DNA of 64,000 nt, taken from positions 1-64,000 of the forward strand of contig NZ_JBJURJ010000024.1 in the NCBI RefSeq assembly GCF_046098205.1, read 5' to 3'. Under the pieces are notes generated by a model, which saw only the letters and a list, made by a program, of their open reading frames with translations, did not search any database and was not told where the DNA came from. This stretch comes from Paenibacillus_AR mesotrionivorans (GTDB lineage Bacteria; Bacillota; Bacilli; Paenibacillales; NBRC-103111). Made by a program: the position numbers and the translations under genes. Shown piece by piece: positions 58,985 to 64,000 of this stretch (position 1 is its first letter; the number at the start of each line of letters is the position of its first letter).

Positions 58985-60358
58985 TTATCCCTCCCTCCTC
59001 GCACGGAATCGGCTCAGATAGAGGCAATGGTTGAACAGATGAGTCAGGGTGGCTTTGCCGGAGGCCTTCAGAGCCGGGTGCTTGAAGATGGAACGGCCGG
59101 GTTTGGCATTGGCCTCGAACATCCAGATCCGGTCGTTCTGGTCGATACCCAGATCGAAGCCCAGCTCACCCAGCGGGTGATTGTACCGGCGCTCAATGGC
59201 CTCCGCCAGCTTGATGGCGGTTTCCTTGGCCGTATCCAGCATGCTGTCCGCCTTGGAAGCCCCGTACACCCGGGTTAAGGCTTGCTCCGGGGTCAAGAGC
59301 TCGCCGCCGTTGCGGATGTGCGTGGTTACACTGCCCCTTCCCGCCCGTTTGGCGCCGATCCCGGCAGGCACCCATTGGTTCACGCCGTTTTTGGTCATGT
59401 GGAAGCGGAAATCCAACGGGCAGCCGTCCAGCTCAATGAGGCGGATGCCCTGCTGCACCACATAATGCTGGAGATTGATATTATGCCTCCGCAGCAGCTT
59501 CATCAGGCCGTCAAAGCTGCCGAAGCGGATCAGCATATTCGAGCCGTTCCGCCGGAAGCGGGCGAAGTAACCCCGGCCTTGGGTGTAGGTCAGCCGGTAG
59601 ATGCCGATGCCGAGGCTTCCCCCGGTGGGCTTCAGATAGAGAAATTTATGCTTCTCCATCAGGCGGCGGATTTCTTCAGGGGAAGGGTTGATGGCCGATT
59701 CCGGCACATGCCGCTCGGCATCGCTTTCCCCGTCCAGAAGGCGGTATACATCCCACTTGTCGAAGAAGCTCCAGTTGAAGAGGGGAATGCGTCTGCGCAC
59801 AAAACGCTCCTTGAAATTTTCCATGCTGGCCAGCTTCTCGGCCCGGCGGCTGGGCAGGCGGTTGTATACGACATCGGGAAGCGGGAAGGTTTTGCGGATC
59901 CACTTGCCGTCCGCGCCAATGGTGTAGCCTGAAACCTCGCCTGCATCCCAGTTGACCTGGTTGGGGGAAAAGGCCACATGGAATGCCTTGTCGCGGCCTG
60001 TGGCGAAGATTTCCCGGATGAAGCCGGTGCGGGAGCCGAAGGGGGCACCCGAGCCGCCGTCGGTGCTGGTAAGAATGCCGATAACCGGCCCCAGCTGCAG
60101 CTCGCCTGAGCCGTTGCTTTTAATCAGGCATTTGCCGGTGCGGGGCAGACGGAGGTCGGCCACCAGATTGACGGGCAGCGTAATGGTATTATCCTGGCGG
60201 TTAACGGTTCGCAGGGTGACCCCGGCGGATTTGCCGCCGATTTTCAGAGTCCCGCTCCGCCCGGAGGAGATCTGCAGGAATTTGGCCAACGGCCGGCTCA
60301 AGATCACCGTCCGTCCGGGCTGGCGATTGATCGTGATGGAGCATGTCGTAAAGCTCAT
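58985..60358 (-). CDS. YheC/YheD-family ATP-grasp coat-associated protein (paralogue 4, long form)
   Basis: A 457-residue long-form paralogue. The first ~95 residues are a beta-rich domain (ITINRQPGRTVILSRPLAKF, LKIGGKSAGVTLRTV) absent in the short forms. The ATP-grasp part shows FLYLKPTGGSLGIGIYRL, YVVQQGIRLIELDGCPLDFR, SVTTHIRNGGEL and LGFDLGIDQNDRIWMFEANAKPG. ATG 60358 has AGGAGG upstream and is preferred to a longer reading to 60451, which would run into the hairpin repeats. Confidence 0.9.
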   Translation of the reverse strand: MSFTTCSITINRQPGRTVILSRPLAKFLQISSGRSGTLKIGGKSAGVTLRTVNRQDNTITLPVNLVADLRLPRTGKCLIKSNGSGELQLGPVIGILTSTDGGSGAPFGSRTGFIREIFATGRDKAFHVAFSPNQVNWDAGEVSGYTIGADGKWIRKTFPLPDVVYNRLPSRRAEKLASMENFKERFVRRRIPLFNWSFFDKWDVYRLLDGESDAERHVPESAINPSPEEIRRLMEKHKFLYLKPTGGSLGIGIYRLTYTQGRGYFARFRRNGSNMLIRFGSFDGLMKLLRRHNINLQHYVVQQGIRLIELDGCPLDFRFHMTKNGVNQWVPAGIGAKRAGRGSVTTHIRNGGELLTPEQALTRVYGASKADSMLDTAKETAIKLAEAIERRYNHPLGELGFDLGIDQNDRIWMFEANAKPGRSIFKHPALKASGKATLTHLFNHCLYLSRFRARREG

Positions 60359-60620
60359 GGTGGAACCTCCTAAGGGCTTTCCGACAGGAAAGCCTGCGTC
60401 GTAAGCATAAGCTTTGGTTTTCGCACAAGCGAAAACTGGCATCGAAAGCATAAGCTAAGGGCTTTCCGACAGAAAGCCGAATGTCTTTCGGAATAGGATA
60501 TAAAATGTTTGCTATTCCTGATTTGAGCCTGTTTTAGAGATCAAAATGATGAAAAAGCGATCATTTTATGCTCCCGTTGGATGCAATAGGCGAGTAAACA
60601 TGTTTGAATCTGCGACCTCT
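60359..60620 (-). other. Leader between paralogues 5 and 4, holding hairpin repeats
   Basis: This 262-base gap is the only long break in the YheC/D run. It holds the hairpin units at 60375-60491 and an AT-rich stretch (60492-60600) with TATAAAAT near 60500. No gene is visible. It may contain a promoter or a structured leader for paralogues 4-3-2. Confidence 0.6.
60375..60491. repeat. Tandem 43-bp hairpin units with exchanged stem sequences
   Basis: Hairpin 1 (60375-60394) is GGCTTTCC-GACA-GGAAAGCC. Hairpin 2 (60417-60436) is GTTTTCGC-ACAA-GCGAAAAC. Hairpin 3 (60460-60478) is GGCTTTC-CGACA-GAAAGCC. A small fourth (CCGAA/TTCGG) ends at 60491. Units 1 and 2 are each followed by the conserved AAGCATAAGCT (60403-60413 and 60446-60456). 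Unit spacing is about 43 bases. Confidence 0.85.
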
Positions 60621-61784
60621 TTAAGGAATACAAATCAGCGGTTTGGGTCGTGCTTGCTTCCCGTCCGGACGGAGGCTGGTCCGCGAGAGGATGTAGCAGG
60701 CGTAGGCGATGGGATTACGCTCCGCTTGCAGCAGCAGCTTCTCCTGGCCCAGCTTGCGGAAGATGGAGCGCCCCGGCTTGGTGTTGGCCTCGATAATCCA
60801 CACCTGGCCCTCCCGGTCCACACCCAGATCCAGTCCCAGCTCCGCCATTCTGCCGTTGCAGGCCTCCAACGCGGCTGGAATCCGCCGGACCAGCATCCGC
60901 ATCGTCTCCAGAAGCTCCGCTGCCCGGGCACTGCCGAATTGCTGACTCAGCCATTCGTCAACCTCTACTGCTGAACCCCCGCCGTGTAAGTTGGAGGTCA
61001 TACTCCCCGAGGCGCCTACCCGGGCGCCCATTCCTGTGAGCTCCCAGAGCCCTCTGCCGTTCTTCTGAACCAGGGCCCGGATGTCCCAGGCTTCGCCGGA
61101 GGGGGCGGCCAGCTCCAGGTAGGGCTGCATCAGGTAGGGGCGTCGGCCCATAAAACCTCCCAGCCATTGGACAAACCCCGCTTCGCGGGCGAATTCCAGG
61201 TCAACCGGCTGATTGGCCGGATCCCGGGCCCGCACGCGCCAGCCGTGCCCAGTCCGTTCCGCCAGAACGGTGCCCTTGCCTTGGGAGCCGCTGACCGGCT
61301 TCAAGAAGATGCGTTTTTCCTGCCGAAGCTGGCGGACTGCTTCTTCCGGCCCGGAAATTTTCACAGTCCGCGGCAGGTACGGACGGAGAACCGGGTCCCG
61401 CCGCAGGAAATGCAGCATCTCCCACTTGCTTTTCAGCCCGTAACCCAGATATGGCGCCTGCTTGAGGGAGCACAATCTGCGGACCGCCTGCCGGTGGGCT
61501 TCGTAGGACGTTTTGCTGCTGAAAAAGGCTCTGTCGTAAATCAGGTCCGGCAGCGGATAAAGGCGCTTCTCCCAGCCGCCCTCCGGGCTCCAGCCGTATC
61601 CCTCCACAGTCATCTCCGCTTCATTCACATCCTGCGGAGAGAACACAAAGACCTCCGCCCCGCAGGAATGCCCTGCGGCGCATAAGCTTTCATGGAATCT
61701 GGTTTCGCCGAAGGGGGGGATTTGGCCACTCCGGAATTCGCCGGCCATTACGCCGATATAGTGCCTGCTGTTTTGACGCTTCAT
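60621..61784 (-). CDS. YheC/YheD-family ATP-grasp coat-associated protein (paralogue 5, short form)
   Basis: A 387-residue paralogue with RIFLKPVSGSQGKGTVLAER, YLMQPYLELAAPSGEAWDIR, SMTSNLHGGGSAVEV and LGLDLGVDREGQVWIIEANTKPG. The Gln-Gln of the other YVQQG motifs is replaced by MQPY. ATG 61784 has CAGGAGG upstream. It lies 21 bases behind paralogue 6 and is followed by the hairpin-rich gap. Confidence 0.9.
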   Translation of the reverse strand: MKRQNSRHYIGVMAGEFRSGQIPPFGETRFHESLCAAGHSCGAEVFVFSPQDVNEAEMTVEGYGWSPEGGWEKRLYPLPDLIYDRAFFSSKTSYEAHRQAVRRLCSLKQAPYLGYGLKSKWEMLHFLRRDPVLRPYLPRTVKISGPEEAVRQLRQEKRIFLKPVSGSQGKGTVLAERTGHGWRVRARDPANQPVDLEFAREAGFVQWLGGFMGRRPYLMQPYLELAAPSGEAWDIRALVQKNGRGLWELTGMGARVGASGSMTSNLHGGGSAVEVDEWLSQQFGSARAAELLETMRMLVRRIPAALEACNGRMAELGLDLGVDREGQVWIIEANTKPGRSIFRKLGQEKLLLQAERNPIAYACYILSRTSLRPDGKQARPKPLICIP

Positions 61785-61805
61785 GAATCCTCCTGCTAGG
61801 GGGTG

Positions 61806-63176
61806 TTATTTGCCCCATGCGTGTTGGGAATAGAGCACAACCTGCTTCACCGACGGACGGATTTTGCTGTCGCCGGAAGGGGTGTTATCCTCCTTGGAGG
61901 GTTTGGAATTAACCTCCAGAAGCCATACCCGACCTGCCGCATCCACAGCCAAATCGACGCCCAGCTCCGCAAAATGCCCGTCAATGGTGGCATCCACACT
62001 TTTGGCGATGGAGAGGGCGGCAGTCCGCAGCTTGGTGTTTACGCCCGTCCGTACCCCGGAAGGGAGATTGCTGCGGGCAACGGCCTCCGAAACGGGGCTT
62101 AGGGTTCCGCCGCGGGCCAGGTTGGAAACGAAGGTATTGCTGGCGGCCACCCGGGCCACCACGGAGGTGACAGCCCATTCCCCTTCACCGTTCTTCTGCA
62201 CCAGCGCCCGGAAATCCACGGGACGCCCGCCGGTTTCCATCAGCCTAAGCCCCTGCTGAATCTGGTAGCGGCGCTGCTTCATTTTGCCGGAGATGGTCTG
62301 GAACAGTTGGGTCAGTGTAGGGTAATGCTGGCGCTTCACTCCCGCGAGACTGCTGAAGGAGCATTGGTAGCCCCCGCCCTCCGGCTGGGAGGTGATGCGG
62401 ATGATGCCTTTGCCCAGGCTGCCGGTGATGGGCTTGAGAAAAACCGTGTTGTATTTTTTGCACATGGTCTTCAGCATTGCGAAATTTTTGAACAGATAGG
62501 ATTCGGGAAGATAGGCATGCACGCCTTTTTCCTTGCGCAGGGCTTGGAATACCTCGGTTTTGTCCAGGTACTTCTCGTTAAAGGCTACCGATCCGTACCG
62601 GGTTTTGAGCTCGCGCATGAACTGCTGCACCTGGGGTTTGTTCTCCAGCTTGCGGGAGGTTACGCGGTTGTACATCACATTGGGGCACGGGAATGAAGAT
62701 TTGACCCAGCGCCCCTCCGACAGCGCCCAGCCCTGGACGGTAGAGGCTTCTCCACCAATGTCATTGGGCGTGAAAAAATAAGCTGCTCCCCCGTGGAGCC
62801 TGCAGGCTTCCGTCAATTCCGCACAGAAGGCGGTCATGGCGCCGAAGGGGCGGTCCGGGGCATGGGTGTACACCCGGCTCATAAGCACTCCGATTAACGG
62901 GCCGATATGAAGCGTGCGGGATGCGGCGTGGTAAGAGACGCACAGCTTCGTACCGTGGGAAATCGACAGGCTTGCCGCCAACTGGGGGCTCATGCGCAGC
63001 GATGCTTGGCTGGACTGGGTGATGCGGACCTCCCTTCGGGCGGAACCGAATCGAAGCGTCACGGGTTCGCGGAGCGGCAGCTTCAGCTTTTTCAGGAATC
63101 CCGCCCCGATGGCAATTTGTTCCTCCGGGTGAGCGCTGCCGGATTGCAAATACACCGGCAGCTTGATTTTGGCCAT
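61806..63176 (-). CDS. YheC/YheD-family ATP-grasp coat-associated protein (paralogue 6, long form)
   Basis: A 456-residue long-form paralogue with the N-terminal beta-rich domain (IAIGAGFLKKLKLPLREPVTL, KLCVSYHAASRTLHIGP) and an ATP-grasp region: VFLKPITGSLGKGIIRIT, QIQQGLRLMETGGRPVDFR, TFVSNLARGGTL and LGVDLAVDAAGRVWLLEVNSKPS. ATG 63176 has AAGGAGA upstream. It is the first gene of the five-gene run. Confidence 0.9.
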   Translation of the reverse strand: MAKIKLPVYLQSGSAHPEEQIAIGAGFLKKLKLPLREPVTLRFGSARREVRITQSSQASLRMSPQLAASLSISHGTKLCVSYHAASRTLHIGPLIGVLMSRVYTHAPDRPFGAMTAFCAELTEACRLHGGAAYFFTPNDIGGEASTVQGWALSEGRWVKSSFPCPNVMYNRVTSRKLENKPQVQQFMRELKTRYGSVAFNEKYLDKTEVFQALRKEKGVHAYLPESYLFKNFAMLKTMCKKYNTVFLKPITGSLGKGIIRITSQPEGGGYQCSFSSLAGVKRQHYPTLTQLFQTISGKMKQRRYQIQQGLRLMETGGRPVDFRALVQKNGEGEWAVTSVVARVAASNTFVSNLARGGTLSPVSEAVARSNLPSGVRTGVNTKLRTAALSIAKSVDATIDGHFAELGVDLAVDAAGRVWLLEVNSKPSKEDNTPSGDSKIRPSVKQVVLYSQHAWGK

Positions 63177-63421
63177 ATGGAAATCTCCTTCCCGGCTCCT
63201 TTTAGGATCGCGTATGAGAACATGAGAACTACTCCATCATATGAGGACATTTGCCCCTTTGTGATTGGATGGCGCCCATCTTGCCTCTCTCTGTCCCCGG
63301 TGGACAAGACGCATATCCGGAAGCCCGGCCTCATAGGCTGTAATAACAGGAGCTTGAAGCCCGGCGGGAACAATGCCAATTGGGCTCAGCCGGGACGATG
63401 GAAAAAAGGGGAGAACCGAAC

Positions 63422-63700
63422 ATGCCATTTTGGAAGCATCTTTTGTATGTGGGCGTTGCAGGAGGTATGCTGCTGTATGCCGTACCGCGGCTGGCGGTAG
63501 GAGAGGGGCTGGGGGCGGGGCCGGTGTTCGGCACCGTGTGGCTCTGCTTCGCTATGCTGGTAATCGCCGCACAGCTCCATGAGCTGCTGGGTGTGGACGC
63601 CAAGAAACGGGAGCGGCTGCGGCAGGTCAAACGGATGAGGAAGTTCAAGTTCCAGCGCAAAGCGGACAGTCTGGCAGAGCGGCTCGGAAAAGGGGCGTAG
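63422..63700 (+). CDS. Small two-helix membrane protein (92 aa)
   Basis: A 92-residue protein with two hydrophobic helices (about 6-24, HLLYVGVAGGMLLYAVPRL, and about 35-53, VFGTVWLCFAMLVIAAQL). A basic cytoplasmic tail follows (KKRERLRQVKRMRKFKFQRK). ATG 63422 with AGGGGAG upstream is chosen. It runs divergent from the YheC/D cluster and ends at a clear terminator. The family is not known to me. Confidence 0.75.
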   Translation: MPFWKHLLYVGVAGGMLLYAVPRLAVGEGLGAGPVFGTVWLCFAMLVIAAQLHELLGVDAKKRERLRQVKRMRKFKFQRKADSLAERLGKGA

Positions 63701-63708
63701 CCCATCAA

Positions 63709-63737
63709 GACCCGGCGGGTAGATCGCCGGGTTTTTT
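63709..63737 (+). terminator. Terminator of the small membrane protein gene
   Basis: Stem CCCGGCG/CGCCGGG with loop GGTAGAT and a T6 tail. Confidence 0.9.
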
Positions 63738-63816
63738 GCATATTTCAGGCGGGAGGGGGATGGGGCACTGGACGAAAGGGGGGCATTGGCGGGCATGAGC
63801 GGATCAACGTTGATTC

Positions 63817-63999
63817 TAACGAATCTCAGCCACGTTAATTCACCCATTCGGTCCGTTTCGTCTTTTTAACGAATCTGAGGAGCCTTATTGCACCAAAAAG
63901 ATCCTGAAATGAGCAGGGAGGGAAGAAATAACGGGGCTCATATTCGTTACATTTCCAAATGCTCTGATTTTCGGGAAGTAAGCTTTGTGAAATTCGTTA
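63817..63999. repeat. 183-bp four-box palindromic element, locus G
   Basis: Forward boxes at 63817-63838 and 63867-63888 both start TAACGAATCT. Reverse boxes at 63928-63949 and 63978-63999 both end ATTCGTTA. The word TAACGAAT replaces TAACGGA of other loci on all four boxes at once, keeping complementarity. The element ends one base before the window edge. Confidence 0.85.
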
Positions 64000-64000
64000 G

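Overview
The window looks like chromosomal DNA from a spore-forming, moderately GC-rich member of the Paenibacillaceae (Paenibacillus-like). The evidence is the gene content. It carries a cotJA-cotJB-cotJC spore-coat operon, a DUF3231 coat protein, and six paralogous YheC/YheD ATP-grasp coat-associated proteins. It also has a Firmicutes-order sufCDSUB operon, a YfkAB-type radical SAM protein, YunC- and YunD-like proteins, and strong AAGGAGG-type ribosome sites with some GTG/TTG starts. I see no rRNA, tRNA, CRISPR array, transposase or prophage.

Layout. 0.6-4.8 kb: a PAS-GGDEF-EAL c-di-GMP protein, a SulP anion permease with STAS domain, and a YunC-like protein. 5.7-7.6 kb (minus): a YtrA-type GntR/ABC/permease operon with a clear promoter. 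8.2-15.3 kb: uronate isomerase (minus), a TRIC-type channel, and a rhamnose operon (rhaEW-rhaB-DeoR regulator); together these suggest pectin or rhamnogalacturonan use. 15.6-18.6 kb: small proline-rich protein, purT, a tiny membrane protein, and a DUF1802 protein. 18.9-24.4 kb: sufCDSUB, with a Fur-like site upstream and a four-copy 70-bp hairpin array between sufU and sufB. 24.7-29.5 kb: stalk-domain protein, an agr-like locus (membrane protein, AgrB-like protease, Cys-less peptide, LytTR-like protein), a ComA-like response regulator with a ComA-like box, then MarR, GNAT and P-loop genes. 29.6-31.6 kb: an SOS-controlled Y-family polymerase operon with two LexA-like boxes. 31.6-35.4 kb (minus): coat protein, MMPL exporter, TetR. 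35.6-39.9 kb: NlpC/P60 lipoprotein, HD-GYP protein, MoeB-like protein, and a MoaD-MoaE fusion. 40-47 kb: YunD-like nucleotidase, UppP, a second HD-GYP, YfkAB, chemoreceptor. 47.2-54.6 kb: cotJ operon, thioesterase, membrane proteins, a lone YheC/D gene, 92-bp tandem repeats, PAP2 phosphatase, YitT-family protein. 54.8-63.7 kb: GNAT, Gly/Tyr-rich protein, HAD phosphatase, a five-gene YheC/D run on the minus strand, and a small membrane protein.

The most unusual signal is non-coding. Six intergenic loci (61-243, 5189-5371, 7844-8027, 16007-16189, 24479-24661, 63817-63999) share one exact architecture: four 22-bp boxes arranged forward-forward-reverse-reverse with gaps of 28, 39 and 28 bp. Total length is 183 bp at five loci and 184 bp at the sixth. 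The box sequences differ between loci, but within a locus the outer pair and the inner pair stay mutually complementary. Two further loci (15458-15529 and 45028-45100) look like forward-only half elements. I do not recognise a named family. A second hairpin repeat with different but self-complementary stems lies at 60375-60491 ahead of a YheC/D gene.

All calls are by reading the sequence only. Family names rest on recognised motifs, not on database searches.
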